The notes beneath the pieces were generated by a model that made no database searches, was not told where the DNA came from, and saw only the letters and a list, made by a program, of their open reading frames with translations. From Actinomadura atramentaria DSM 43919 (lineage in GTDB: Bacteria; Actinomycetota; Actinomycetes; Streptosporangiales; Streptosporangiaceae), in contig NZ_KB907209.1 of assembly GCF_000381885.1 (NCBI RefSeq), positions 656,478 to 720,477 on the forward strand: a stretch of 64,000 bases of DNA. Direction: 5' to 3'. Position 1 is the first letter of the stretch. Every line of letters begins with the position of its first letter. Both the position numbers and the translations under genes were made by a program. This document shows positions 9,818 to 18,861 of this stretch, one piece after another.

Positions 9818-10228
9818 GTGTCCGAGCGCACTCTCGTCCTGGTCAAGCCCGACGGCGTCCGCCGCGGCGTCGTCGGCGAGGTCATCAGCCGGATCGAGCG
9901 CAAGGGCCTGCGCCTGGTGGCGCTGGAGCTGAAGCACCTGCCGCGCGAGACCGCCGAGGCGCACTACGAGGAGCACGCGAGCAAGCCGTTCTTCGGCGAG
10001 CTGGTCGAGTTCATCACCGGCGGCCCGCTGGTCGCGCTGGTGGTCGAGGGCCCGCGCGCGATCGAGGCGTTCCGCGCGCTGGCGGGCGCGACCGACCCGG
10101 TCAGCGCCACCCCCGGCACGATCCGCGGCGACTTCGCGCTGGAGATCGGCGAGAACATCGTCCACGGCTCGGACTCGACGTACTCCGCCGAGCGCGAGAT
10201 CAAGCTGTTCTTCCCCGAGCTGGCCTGA
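9818..10228 (+). CDS. ndk: Nucleoside diphosphate kinase
   Basis: This 136-aa enzyme moves the gamma phosphate of ATP to nucleoside diphosphates through a phosphohistidine. The N-terminus [12 protein letters not shown] and the active-site NIVHGSDS (His at about 116) are exact family signatures, and the length is standard. The GTG start follows GAGGAGA by about nine bases. A strong terminator follows directly, so ndk is probably a single-gene unit. Confidence 0.98.
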   Translation: MSERTLVLVKPDGVRRGVVGEVISRIERKGLRLVALELKHLPRETAEAHYEEHASKPFFGELVEFITGGPLVALVVEGPRAIEAFRALAGATDPVSATPGTIRGDFALEIGENIVHGSDSTYSAEREIKLFFPELA

Positions 10229-10244
10229 CCCGGGCCACCGACAC

Positions 10245-10279
10245 ACGCGGGCCGGAGCTCTCCGGCCCGCGTCTGTTTT
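10245..10279 (+). terminator. Intrinsic terminator of ndk
   Basis: A perfect 12-base stem (ACGCGGGCCGGA pairing with TCCGGCCCGCGT) with a GCTC loop is followed by CTGTTTT. Confidence 0.9.
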
Positions 10280-10336
10280 ACCCGAACAATCCCAGGTCAA
10301 CGCCGGTTTTTTGGGCGACGCACACCGAATGGGCGG

Positions 10337-10366
10337 CTGACCCGGCCCCGCGTGGCACGTTACGAT
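10337..10366 (+). promoter_or_regulatory. mreB promoter
   Basis: CTGACC at 10337-10342 and TACGAT at 10361-10366 are separated by 18 bases. Transcription would begin about 40 bases before mreB. The -10 lies inside the 13-mer GGCACGTTACGAT also found at 6596. Confidence 0.55.
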
Positions 10367-10415
10367 AGGGGGTGCCGCTCCGCACGCCCGCCGACATGAA
10401 GGGCTCCCTTTCTTC

Positions 10416-11450
10416 ATGGGTAACAAACTGTCGTTTCTCGGCCGTGACATGGCGGTCGACCTTGGCACCGCGAACACGCTCGTCTACGTCCGCGGGCGCG
10501 GCATCGTCCTCAACGAGCCCTCCGTCGTCGCGATCAACACCAACACGGGCAAGATCGTGGCGGTGGGCATCGAGGCGAAGCGCATGATCGGCCGCACGCC
10601 CGGGAACATCGTCGCCGTCCGGCCGCTGAAGGACGGCGTCATCGCCGACTTCGACGTCACCGAGCGCATGCTGCGGTACTTCATCCAGAAGGTCCACAAG
10701 CGGCGGCACTTCGCCAAGCCACGGATCGTGGTGGCGGTGCCGAGCGGCATCACCGGCGTCGAGCAGCGCGCCGTCAAGGAGGCCGGGTACCAGGCCGGCG
10801 CGCGCCGCGTCTACATCATCGAGGAGCCGATGGCCGCCGCGATCGGCGCGGGCCTGCCCGTCTACGAGCCGACCGGCAACATGGTCGTGGACATCGGCGG
10901 CGGCACCACCGAGGTCGCGATCATCTCACTGGGCGGCATCGTGACCAGCCAGTCCGTGCGGGTCGGCGGCGACGAGCTGGACCAGGCCGTCATCTCGTTC
11001 TCCAAGAAGGAGTACTCCCTGATGCTCGGGGAGCGCACCGCCGAGGAGATCAAGATGGCGATCGGGTCGGCGTTCCCCGGCGGGGACGAGGAGCCGCACG
11101 CCGAGATCCGCGGCCGCGACCTGGTCAGCGGCCTGCCCAAGACCGTCGTGATCTCGTCCGAGGAGGTCCGCCGCGCCATCGAGGAGCCGGTGAACTCCAT
11201 CGTGGACGCGGTGAAGACCACGCTCGACAAGTGCCCGCCGGAGCTGTCCGGCGACATCATGGACCGGGGCATCGCGCTGACCGGCGGCGGCGCGCTGCTG
11301 AAGAACCTGGACGAGCGGCTCCGCGAGGAGACCGGGATGCCGATCCACCTCGTGGACAACCCGCTCGACTCGGTCGTCCTCGGCACCGGCAAGTGCGTGG
11401 AGGACTTCGAGTCGCTGCGGCAGGTCCTGGTGCCCGAACCGCGGCACTGA
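10416..11450 (+). CDS. mreB: Rod-shape determining protein MreB
   Basis: This 344-aa actin-fold ATPase forms membrane-bound filaments that guide peptidoglycan synthesis. Phosphate-binding motifs are clear: [15 protein letters not shown] near the start, [18 protein letters not shown] at about 158, and [13 protein letters not shown] near 290. The length is normal. It heads the mre gene set; mreC begins 168 bases downstream. In sporulating actinomycetes MreB acts mainly in spore-wall assembly rather than in hyphal tip growth. Confidence 0.98.
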   Translation: MGNKLSFLGRDMAVDLGTANTLVYVRGRGIVLNEPSVVAINTNTGKIVAVGIEAKRMIGRTPGNIVAVRPLKDGVIADFDVTERMLRYFIQKVHKRRHFAKPRIVVAVPSGITGVEQRAVKEAGYQAGARRVYIIEEPMAAAIGAGLPVYEPTGNMVVDIGGGTTEVAIISLGGIVTSQSVRVGGDELDQAVISFSKKEYSLMLGERTAEEIKMAIGSAFPGGDEEPHAEIRGRDLVSGLPKTVVISSEEVRRAIEEPVNSIVDAVKTTLDKCPPELSGDIMDRGIALTGGGALLKNLDERLREETGMPIHLVDNPLDSVVLGTGKCVEDFESLRQVLVPEPRH

Positions 11451-11618
11451 CCCGCGCCGCCCGCCGGGCACCGCGTCGCTCGGTGTCCGGTTCGACCGTT
11501 TCGGTTCGCCGGGACGCGAGGTCGGGAAGGAACGCCAACGCCGGTCGGGCGCGTCCCGGCCGGATTCGATCGCGAGACCGGCCGCCGCCGGTCGCGGTGA
11601 GAAACGGGAGGACGGCCG

Positions 11619-12602
11619 GTGAACGACACCCGGCGGACCCGCGCGGTCCTCGGCGTGCTGATCGTCGCGGCCCTGGTGCTGATCACGGTCGACTACCGGG
11701 GCGGGGAGAACTCCCCGCTGCGCGGGCTGCGCGACGTCGGGGCCGCGGTGTTCGGCCCGGTCGAGCGCGCGTCGGCCGCCGTGGTCCGCCCGGTCGGGAA
11801 CGCCTTCGACGCGATCACCGACGCGCCCGACCAGCGCCGCCGCGCCGAACGGCTCGAACGCGAGAACCAGCGGCTGCGCGAGCAGGTCCGCGCGAACGCG
11901 CTGGACGCGGGGCGCAGCAAGCAGCTCGACCAGCTCCTGCACACCGCCGGGATCGGCGGCTACAAGATCGTCGCGGCGCAGGTCATCTCCGCCGGGCAGG
12001 GCTTCGAGGACACCGTCACGCTCGACGTCGGCAGCAGCAGCGGCATCCGCCGCGACATGACGGTGATGAGCGCCGCCGGGCTCGTCGGCCGCGTCACCCG
12101 CGTCGGCCCCGCGACCGCGACGGTCCTGCTCGCCACCGACGCGGCGTCGTCGGTGGGGGCCCGCCTGGAGGACTCCAAGGAGATCGGCATCGTGCAGGGC
12201 CGCGGTCGGCGCGGCCTCGGCGACGGCGGCTCCACCCCCATCAAGTTCCAGCTCCTGGACGCCAACGCGCCGCTGCGCGTCGGGCAGCGGCTCGTCACGC
12301 TCGGCTCGCAGGGCGACTCCCCGTACGTGCCGGGCGTCCCGATCGGCACCGTGGAGCGCATCGACCGGCCCGAGGGCGGGCTGAGCCGCGCCGCGATGGT
12401 CCGCCCGTTCGTGCGGTTCACCAGCCTCGACGTCGTCGCCGTCGTGGTCGCGCCGCCCAAGTCCGACCCCCGCGACGCCGTGCTGCCCCCGCGGCCCGCG
12501 CCGCCGCCGACGGCCGCGCCGTCGCCGGGCGCGTCCGGCACGCCCGCCCCCCACCGCCAGCAGGGCAAGAAGCAGAAGGCCAAGCGGAAGACGGAGGGTT
12601 GA
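11619..12602 (+). CDS. mreC: Rod-shape determining protein MreC
   Basis: The 327-aa product has one N-terminal transmembrane helix (VLGVLIVAALVLITVDY), a coiled coil (RRRAERLERENQRLREQVRANAL) and the double beta-barrel MreC domain (AAQVISAGQGFEDTVTLDVGS and onwards). It should sit on the outer face of the membrane and link MreB to the penicillin-binding protein. The C-terminal 45 residues are Pro/Ala-rich and end in a lysine-rich tail, an extension seen in several actinomycetes. GGGAGG precedes the GTG start. mreD starts one base after the stop. Confidence 0.95.
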   Translation: MNDTRRTRAVLGVLIVAALVLITVDYRGGENSPLRGLRDVGAAVFGPVERASAAVVRPVGNAFDAITDAPDQRRRAERLERENQRLREQVRANALDAGRSKQLDQLLHTAGIGGYKIVAAQVISAGQGFEDTVTLDVGSSSGIRRDMTVMSAAGLVGRVTRVGPATATVLLATDAASSVGARLEDSKEIGIVQGRGRRGLGDGGSTPIKFQLLDANAPLRVGQRLVTLGSQGDSPYVPGVPIGTVERIDRPEGGLSRAAMVRPFVRFTSLDVVAVVVAPPKSDPRDAVLPPRPAPPPTAAPSPGASGTPAPHRQQGKKQKAKRKTEG

Positions 12603-12603
12603 C

Positions 12604-13206
12604 GTGCTGAACGCACCCGAACCGAGCGCGACGGGCCGCCACCTCACGGCGGCGCTGGTCCTGGTGGTCGCGCTGGTCCTGCAGGTGTCGGTCGCGAACC
12701 GGCTGCCGCTGCCCGGCGGCGTCACGCCCGACCTGGTGCTGCTGACCGTCGTCGCGCTGGCGCTGGTGTACGGGTCGCTGACGGGCGTCGTCGTCGGGTT
12801 CTGCGCGGGCCTGGCGTCCGACATCATCCCGCCCGCGGACCACACGATCGGCCGGTACGCGCTGGTGTACTGCCTCATCGGCTACCTGTGCGGGATGGCG
12901 GCGACGGAGATGGACCGGCGGTCCGTCGTGCCGTTCGTCGCCGTCGCCGTGGGCGCGCTCGCCGGGACGCTGCTGTACGCGATCACCGGGATGCTGCTGG
13001 GCGACCCGCGCGCGAGCTGGACGATCGTCGCGCGGATGGTGCCGCTCCAGGTGTTCTACGACGTCGTCGCGAGCCCGTTCGTCGTGTGGGCCGTGCTGCG
13101 CGTCACGCGCCGCTACGAGCGCGCCGACAAGGGCGCGCGGCACGACCGGTTCACGCTTCCGGCCGCCAAGTACCGGGCGATGTCGAGCCGGGGGACCGGG
13201 CTGTGA
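12604..13206 (+). CDS. mreD: Rod-shape determining protein MreD
   Basis: This 200-aa integral membrane protein has about five hydrophobic helices (LTAALVLVVALVLQVSVANRL, LVLLTVVALALVYG and others). Position between mreC and the class B penicillin-binding protein, size and topology identify it as MreD. It overlaps the next start by four bases (GTGA), so the operon is translationally coupled. Confidence 0.93.
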   Translation: MLNAPEPSATGRHLTAALVLVVALVLQVSVANRLPLPGGVTPDLVLLTVVALALVYGSLTGVVVGFCAGLASDIIPPADHTIGRYALVYCLIGYLCGMAATEMDRRSVVPFVAVAVGALAGTLLYAITGMLLGDPRASWTIVARMVPLQVFYDVVASPFVVWAVLRVTRRYERADKGARHDRFTLPAAKYRAMSSRGTGL

Positions 13207-15281
13207 ACTCCCGGACCCACTTCCGGCTCGTCGTCCTGTACGTGCTGGTCGGCGCGCTGCTGCTGGTCCTGATGGGCCGCCTGTGGACGATGCAGGTCCT
13301 CCAGGGCGCGCACTACCGGCAGGTCGCGGCCGACAACCGCACCCGCGACATCGTCGTCCCGGCCGTGCGCGGCATGATCCTGGACGACACCGGCCGCCCG
13401 CTCGTCCGCAACCGCACGGCGCTCGTCGTGTCGGTGGACCGCACGACGCTGATGCGGCAGAAGGACCACGGCGCGGCCGTCCTCGCGCGGCTCGCCAAGG
13501 TGCTCGGCACCGACGTGGGCACGCTGCGGAACCGCGTCCGGCTGTGCGGGCCGAGCGTCCCGCGCCCGTGCTGGCCCGGCTCGCCGTACCAGCCGATCCC
13601 CGTGGACGACCACGTGGACGACCGGCGCGCCCTGCAGATCGTCGAGCGCCAGGAGGACTTCCCCGGCGTCACCGCGCAGATGCAGGCCGTCCGCGAGTAC
13701 CCGCGGCCGTCCGGGGCGGGGGCCGCGCAGGTCATCGGCTACCTGCAGCCGATCACCCAGGCCGAGCTGGACCGGAAGAAGGACCTCAAGGTCACCGGCT
13801 ACGCGGGCGCGGACCTCATCGGCCGTGACGGGCTGGAGGCCAGCTACGACGAGGAGCTGCGCGGCACGCCGGGGGAGCGGACCGTCCTGGTCGACAGCCA
13901 GGGCCGCGTCACCGGCACCGCCAAGGAGAAGCCGCCGGTGCCCGGGGGCAACCTCGTCACCAGCATCAACTCGCAGATCCAGGCGTCGGCGGAGAAGGCC
14001 ATCAAGGACGCCGTGGAGAGCGCGCGGTCGCAGGGCCGCAAGGCCGACGCCGCGTCCGCCGTCGTCATGGACGTGACCAACGGGCACATCGCGGCGCTCG
14101 CCAGCTACCCCACCTACGACCCGAGCATCTGGACGGGCGGGATCTCCCAGCAGCAGTACGACGCGCTGCTCGGCAAGAAGGAGGGGCAGCCGCTCATCTC
14201 CCGCGCGATCCAGGGCCAGTACGCGCCCGGCTCGACGTTCAAGATCTCGTCGGTCGCCGCCGCCGTCAACGACGGCTACGACCTCAACGGCACCTACCCG
14301 TGCCCCGGCTCGTACAAGGTCGGCAGCCGCGCCTTCACCAACTTCGAGGGCGAAGAGCACGGGAACATGAACCTGCACCAGGCGCTCGTCGTCTCGTGCG
14401 ACACGATCTTCTACAAGTTCGCGTACGAGCAGTGGCTGCGCGACGGCGGCACGCACCCGAAGAAGCACCCGTCCGACCCGATGGTCGCGATGGCCCGCCA
14501 CTACGGGTTCGGCAGCAAGACGGGGGTGGACCTGCCCAGCGAGGTCGCGGGCCGCATCCCCGACCGCTCGTGGAAGCGCGCGTACTGGAACGCCACCAAG
14601 AAGGCCGACTGCAAGGGCGCCAAGCAGGGCTACCCGGAGATCGCCAAGACCGACCCGACGCGCGCCGCCTACCTCAAGGCCATCGCGGCGGAGAACTGCG
14701 CGCAGGGCTACGCCTGGCGCGCGGGCGACGCGGCGAACCTGTCGGTCGGGCAGGGCGACGTGCTGGCCACGCCGCTCCAGGTCGCGCGCGCGTTCGCGGC
14801 CGTCGCCAACGGCGGGAAGCTCGTCGTGCCGCGCGTCGGGACGGCGATCGTCCAGCCGGACGGGTCGCGCGTCCAGAAGATCGGCGCCCCGCCCGCGCCG
14901 AAGCTGCCGGTCAGCCCGAAAGTCCTCGCCTACATCCGGAGCGGGCTGGCGGGCGTCGTCAAGTCCGGTACGGCGGCCGGGGCGTTCAGCGGGTTCGACG
15001 ACAAGAAGGTGCAGGTCGCCGGGAAGACCGGCACCGCCGAGGTCTACGGAAAGGACGACACGTCCTGGTTCGCGTCCTTCGCCCCGGTGAAGAACCCGCG
15101 GTTCGTCGTCGTCGTCATGGTGTCGCAGGGCGGCCAGGGCGCCCAGGCGGCCGCGCCCGCCGTCCGGCGGATCTGGGAGTCCATGTACGGGCTGAACGGC
15201 AACAAGCCCGCGCTCAAGGACGGCAAGCTGCCCGAGGCGCTGCCCAAGCCCGCCGACGACGGCGCCGGGACCGCGCCGTGA
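13203..15281 (+). CDS. mrdA: Penicillin-binding protein 2 (class B transpeptidase)
   Basis: The 692-aa product is a bitopic peptidoglycan transpeptidase that partners RodA in elongation. It has an N-terminal membrane helix (LVVLYVLVGALLLVLMGRLW), the dimerisation domain with the conserved RG motif (PAVRGMILDDTGRPL), and the penicillin-binding domain. The catalytic serine is in PGSTFKIS (about S344), the second motif is VVSCDTIF, and the KTG triad is in AGKTGTAEV (about 608-610). Two Cys-containing insertions (VRLCGPSVPRPCWPGSPY and KKADCKGAKQGYPE) are typical of actinobacterial homologues. GTG 13203 overlaps the mreD stop. Confidence 0.95.
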   Translation: MNSRTHFRLVVLYVLVGALLLVLMGRLWTMQVLQGAHYRQVAADNRTRDIVVPAVRGMILDDTGRPLVRNRTALVVSVDRTTLMRQKDHGAAVLARLAKVLGTDVGTLRNRVRLCGPSVPRPCWPGSPYQPIPVDDHVDDRRALQIVERQEDFPGVTAQMQAVREYPRPSGAGAAQVIGYLQPITQAELDRKKDLKVTGYAGADLIGRDGLEASYDEELRGTPGERTVLVDSQGRVTGTAKEKPPVPGGNLVTSINSQIQASAEKAIKDAVESARSQGRKADAASAVVMDVTNGHIAALASYPTYDPSIWTGGISQQQYDALLGKKEGQPLISRAIQGQYAPGSTFKISSVAAAVNDGYDLNGTYPCPGSYKVGSRAFTNFEGEEHGNMNLHQALVVSCDTIFYKFAYEQWLRDGGTHPKKHPSDPMVAMARHYGFGSKTGVDLPSEVAGRIPDRSWKRAYWNATKKADCKGAKQGYPEIAKTDPTRAAYLKAIAAENCAQGYAWRAGDAANLSVGQGDVLATPLQVARAFAAVANGGKLVVPRVGTAIVQPDGSRVQKIGAPPAPKLPVSPKVLAYIRSGLAGVVKSGTAAGAFSGFDDKKVQVAGKTGTAEVYGKDDTSWFASFAPVKNPRFVVVVMVSQGGQGAQAAAPAVRRIWESMYGLNGNKPALKDGKLPEALPKPADDGAGTAP

Positions 15282-16462
15282 CCGCCCGGACGACGCCGCT
15301 CGGCGGCTACCGGGACCGCGACGTCGCGCGCTGGCGGCGCCGGGCGTCCGCGCTGCGCCGCCTGGACTGGACGATGCTGCTCTCGGTGAGCGCGCTGTCG
15401 GTGCTCGGCGCGCTGCTCGTCCGGTCCGCGACCCACCGGCTGCTGCTCGAACAGGGCCAGGACCCGAACTCGTTCCTCGACCGCCACCTGCTGAACCTCG
15501 CGATCGGCATCGCGCTGTGCGGGCTGTTCACCGTGCTGGACTACCGGCTCGTGCGGGCCTACGTCCCGATCCTGTTCGCCGTCGCGTGCCTCGGGCTGCT
15601 CGCGGTGCTGACGCCGCTCGGCTCCACCGTCAACGGCTCCCACTCGTGGATCATCATCGGCGGCGGGTTCCAGGTCCAGCCCTCGGAGTTCGCCAAGGTC
15701 GGCCTCGTCGTGCTGCTCGCGATGATCCTCGGCGAGCCCCGCGACGGCGAGGTCGGGCCCGGCCGCCGCGACATCCTCATGGCGCTCGCGCTCGCCGGGG
15801 TGCCCGCCGCGCTGATCATGCTCCAGCCCGACCTCGGGACGACGCTGGTGTTCGCCGCCGTCGTCCTCGGGATGCTCGCGGTGTCGGGCGCGCGCAAGCG
15901 GTGGATGGCCGGGCTCGTCGGCGGCGGGCTGGCCGCCGGGTTCTGCGTCTGGTTCTTCGGGCTGCTCAAGCAGTACCAGATCGACCGGTTCACGGCGTTC
16001 ATGGACCCGCACGTCGACCCGCTCGGCGCGGGCTACAACGCGCAGCAGGCGCGGATCGCGGTCGGGTCCGGCGGCGTCACCGGGCGCGGGCTGTTCCACG
16101 GGCAGCAGACCGGCGGGCACTTCGTCCCCGAGCAGCAGACCGACTTCATCTTCACCGTCGCGGGCGAGGAACTGGGGTTCATCGGCGGGGCGCTGATCGT
16201 CGTCCTGCTCGGCGTGATCCTGTGGCGCGGGCTGCGCACCGCCTCCCAGGCGGCGGACCTGTTCGGCACGCTCGTCGCGACCGGCGTCGTGTGCTGGCTG
16301 GCGTTCCAGTCGTTCGAGAACATCGGGATGACGCTCGGGATCATGCCGATCACCGGGCTGCCGCTGCCGTTCGTGTCCTACGGCGGGTCCGCGACGTTCG
16401 CGAACTTCATCGCGCTCGGGCTGCTCCAGGCCGTCCATCTGCGCCGCCGCACGTTCGACTGA
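15278..16462 (+). CDS. rodA: RodA, SEDS-family peptidoglycan glycosyltransferase
   Basis: This 394-aa polytopic protein has about ten transmembrane helices. SEDS signatures are present: GSHSWIIIGGGFQVQPSEFAK in the centre and a C-terminal GIMPITGLPLPFVSYGGSA. SEDS proteins polymerise glycan strands from lipid II together with a class B penicillin-binding protein, here the mrdA product whose stop overlaps this GTG start by four bases. It ends the mre operon. Confidence 0.95.
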   Translation: MTARTTPLGGYRDRDVARWRRRASALRRLDWTMLLSVSALSVLGALLVRSATHRLLLEQGQDPNSFLDRHLLNLAIGIALCGLFTVLDYRLVRAYVPILFAVACLGLLAVLTPLGSTVNGSHSWIIIGGGFQVQPSEFAKVGLVVLLAMILGEPRDGEVGPGRRDILMALALAGVPAALIMLQPDLGTTLVFAAVVLGMLAVSGARKRWMAGLVGGGLAAGFCVWFFGLLKQYQIDRFTAFMDPHVDPLGAGYNAQQARIAVGSGGVTGRGLFHGQQTGGHFVPEQQTDFIFTVAGEELGFIGGALIVVLLGVILWRGLRTASQAADLFGTLVATGVVCWLAFQSFENIGMTLGIMPITGLPLPFVSYGGSATFANFIALGLLQAVHLRRRTFD

Positions 16463-16526
16463 GCCGCCGCGCCTTCCGGGCGGTAGCCTGATGCGTCCAT
16501 CCCCGAAGACCCGGAGGAACGCCACC

Positions 16527-18500
16527 ATGCCGATCGAGTCGATCTTCCCGCGACTGGAGCCGCTGCTCCCGCGCGTGCAGAAGCCGATTCAGTACGTCGG
16601 CGGGGAGTTGAACTCCGAGGTCAAGGAGTGGGACGCCGCCCGCGTCCGCTGGGCGCTGATGTACCCCGACGCCTACGAGGTCGGCCTGCCGAACCAGGGC
16701 GTCCAGATCCTCTACGAGATCCTCAACGAGCGCGACGGCGTCCTCGCGGAGCGCACCTACTCGGTGTGGCCCGACATGGAGGCCGTGATGCGGGAGAACG
16801 GCATCCCGCAGTTCACTGTGGACGGGCACCGGCCCGTCGCCGCGTTCGACGTCTTCGGCGTCTCGTTCTCCACCGAACTCGGCTACACGAACCTGCTCAC
16901 CGCGCTCGACCTCGCCGGTATCCCGCTGGACGCCGCCGACCGGACCGACGAGCACCCGATCGTCCTCGCGGGCGGGCACGCCGCGTTCAACCCCGAGCCC
17001 ATCGCGGACTTCATCGACGCCGCCGTCCTCGGCGACGGCGAGGAGATCGCCCTCGCCATCACCGAGGTCGTCCGCGAGTGGAAGGACGAGGGCGAGCCCG
17101 GCGGCCGCGACGAGCTGCTGCTGCGCCTCGCCCGCTCCGGCGGCGTGTACGTGCCGAAGTTCTACGACGTCACCTACCTGCCGGACGGGCGCATCCAGCG
17201 CGTCGCGCCGAACCGGCACGGCGTCCCCTGGCGCGTCGAGAAGCACACCGTCATGGACCTCGACCAGTGGCCGTACCCCAAGAAGCCGCTGGTCCCGCTG
17301 GCCGAGACCGTCCACGAGCGGTTCAGCGTCGAGATCTTCCGCGGCTGCACGCGCGGCTGCCGGTTCTGCCAGGCCGGGATGATCACCCGCCCGGTGCGGG
17401 AGCGGTCGATCACCACCATCGGCGACATGGTCGAGCAGGGGCTCAAGCAGTCGGGGTTCCAGGAGGTCGGGCTGCTCAGCCTGTCCAGCGCCGACCACAG
17501 CGAGATCGGCGACGTCGCCAAGGGCCTCGCGGACCGCTACGAGGGCACCAACACCTCGCTGTCGCTGCCGTCCACCCGCGTCGACGCGTTCAACATCACG
17601 CTCGCCAACGAGTTCTCGCGCGGCGGGCGGCGGTCCGGGCTGACGTTCGCGCCCGAGGGCGGCTCGGAGCGGATGCGCCGCGTCATCAACAAGATGGTCT
17701 CCGAGGACGACCTCATCCGCACCGTCACCACCGCCTACGAGAACGGCTGGCGGCAGGTCAAGCTGTACTTCATGTGCGGGCTGCCCACCGAGGAGGACGA
17801 GGACGTCCTCGCCATCGCCGGGATGGCCCGCCGCGTCGTCCAGGCCGGCCGCGAGGCCACCGGCCGCCGCGACATCCGCTGCACCGTCTCCATCGGCGGG
17901 TTCGTGCCCAAGCCGCACACCCCGTTCCAGTGGGCCGCGCAGTGCGACCACGAGACCGTCGACCGGCGGCTGCGCGCCCTCAAGGACGCCCTGCGCGCCG
18001 ACAAGGAGTACGGCCGCTCCATCGGGCTGCGCTACCACGACGGGCAGCCGTCCGTCATCGAGGGCCTGCTGTCGCGCGGCGACCGCCGCGTCGGCCGCGT
18101 CATCCGCGAGGTCTGGGCGGACGGCGGCCGGTTCGACGGCTGGACCGAGCACTTCTCCTACGACCGCTGGGTCGCCTGCGCCGACAAGGCCCTCGCCGAC
18201 GAGCCCGTCGACCTCGCCTGGTACACCGTCCGCGAGCGCGACGAGGTCGAGGTCCTGCCCTGGGACCACCTCGACGCCGGCCTCGACCGCGAATGGCTCT
18301 GGCAGGACTGGCGCGACGCCCTGGACGAGACCGAGGTCGACGACTGCCGCTGGACGCCCTGCTACGACTGCGGCGTCTGCCCGACGATGGGCACGGAGAT
18401 CCAGATCGGCCCGACGGGCCGGAAACTGCTTCCTCTCACTGTGGGGGGACGACCCCCCACGCCCCCCGCGGCGCGAAGCGACGCGTCCTCGCTCCGCTAG
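16527..18500 (+). CDS. B12-binding-type radical SAM protein (TIGR03960 family)
   Basis: The 657-aa product has an N-terminal cobalamin-binding-like region and a radical SAM core with the cluster motif CTRGCRFCQAG (Cys at about 274, 278, 281). The TIGR03960 family is usually followed, as here, by a DUF2344/TIGR03936 gene; the reaction is not established. The ATG at 16527 follows GGAGG and MPIESIFPRLEPLLPRVQKP is the family start. The family-like sequence ends at PTGRKLLPLTV; the last 20 or so codons are encoded by a dispersed hairpin repeat, so the natural stop has apparently been lost to the repeat. Confidence 0.93.
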   Translation: MPIESIFPRLEPLLPRVQKPIQYVGGELNSEVKEWDAARVRWALMYPDAYEVGLPNQGVQILYEILNERDGVLAERTYSVWPDMEAVMRENGIPQFTVDGHRPVAAFDVFGVSFSTELGYTNLLTALDLAGIPLDAADRTDEHPIVLAGGHAAFNPEPIADFIDAAVLGDGEEIALAITEVVREWKDEGEPGGRDELLLRLARSGGVYVPKFYDVTYLPDGRIQRVAPNRHGVPWRVEKHTVMDLDQWPYPKKPLVPLAETVHERFSVEIFRGCTRGCRFCQAGMITRPVRERSITTIGDMVEQGLKQSGFQEVGLLSLSSADHSEIGDVAKGLADRYEGTNTSLSLPSTRVDAFNITLANEFSRGGRRSGLTFAPEGGSERMRRVINKMVSEDDLIRTVTTAYENGWRQVKLYFMCGLPTEEDEDVLAIAGMARRVVQAGREATGRRDIRCTVSIGGFVPKPHTPFQWAAQCDHETVDRRLRALKDALRADKEYGRSIGLRYHDGQPSVIEGLLSRGDRRVGRVIREVWADGGRFDGWTEHFSYDRWVACADKALADEPVDLAWYTVRERDEVEVLPWDHLDAGLDREWLWQDWRDALDETEVDDCRWTPCYDCGVCPTMGTEIQIGPTGRKLLPLTVGGRPPTPPAARSDASSLR

Positions 18501-18690
18501 CGCGCGCGTCACTGTGAGGGCGGACCCCCACGGCCCCCCGCGGCGCGGAGCGCCGCATCCTCGCTCGCTGGCGCTCGCTGCGGTGCGGCGTTCCGCTGCG
18601 GTGCGGCCCTTCGCGCTGCGTCCGCCCGGCCGCTCGCCTGGCGGCTCGCGGCCGTGCGGACGCCGTGTCCCCCTTTGGGGGAGGGTGTTG
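18437..18690 (+). repeat. Dispersed hairpin-rich intergenic repeat, copy 2
   Basis: This fills most of 18501-18861 and runs into the 3' end of the radical SAM gene. It repeats copy 1 (5421-5625) in the opposite orientation: the GTGGGGGG/CCCCCCAC hairpin at 18441-18460, the 32-base identical block at 18555-18586 and GGCTCGCGGCCGTGCG at 18643-18658. A degenerate second hairpin unit (CACTGTGAGGGCGGACCCCC) begins near 18511, so part of the element is tandemly repeated. No gene is visible in it. Confidence 0.75.
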
Positions 18691-18698
18691 TGAAAACG

Positions 18699-18728
18699 CG
18701 AAAAGGCCTTGCGGTGCAAGGGTTTTCG
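18699..18728 (+). terminator. Probable intrinsic terminator of the radical SAM gene
   Basis: CGAAAA and CCTTGC pair with GCAAGG and TTTTCG around a GGT loop, with one unpaired G. The 3' arm is T-rich. It lies just beyond the dispersed repeat. Confidence 0.6.
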
Positions 18729-18861
18729 TGTTCTCGACGATCTTCTGGTGCGGCGCGGCGGTCGAGGGCGGCTCCGGGAGCCGTACCCTAGGGGGAGAGT
18801 CGTCCGTCATGGCGGCGGACGGCCATCGCGAGCGAGTAGGAAGGACGAAGCCCTGGCACCG

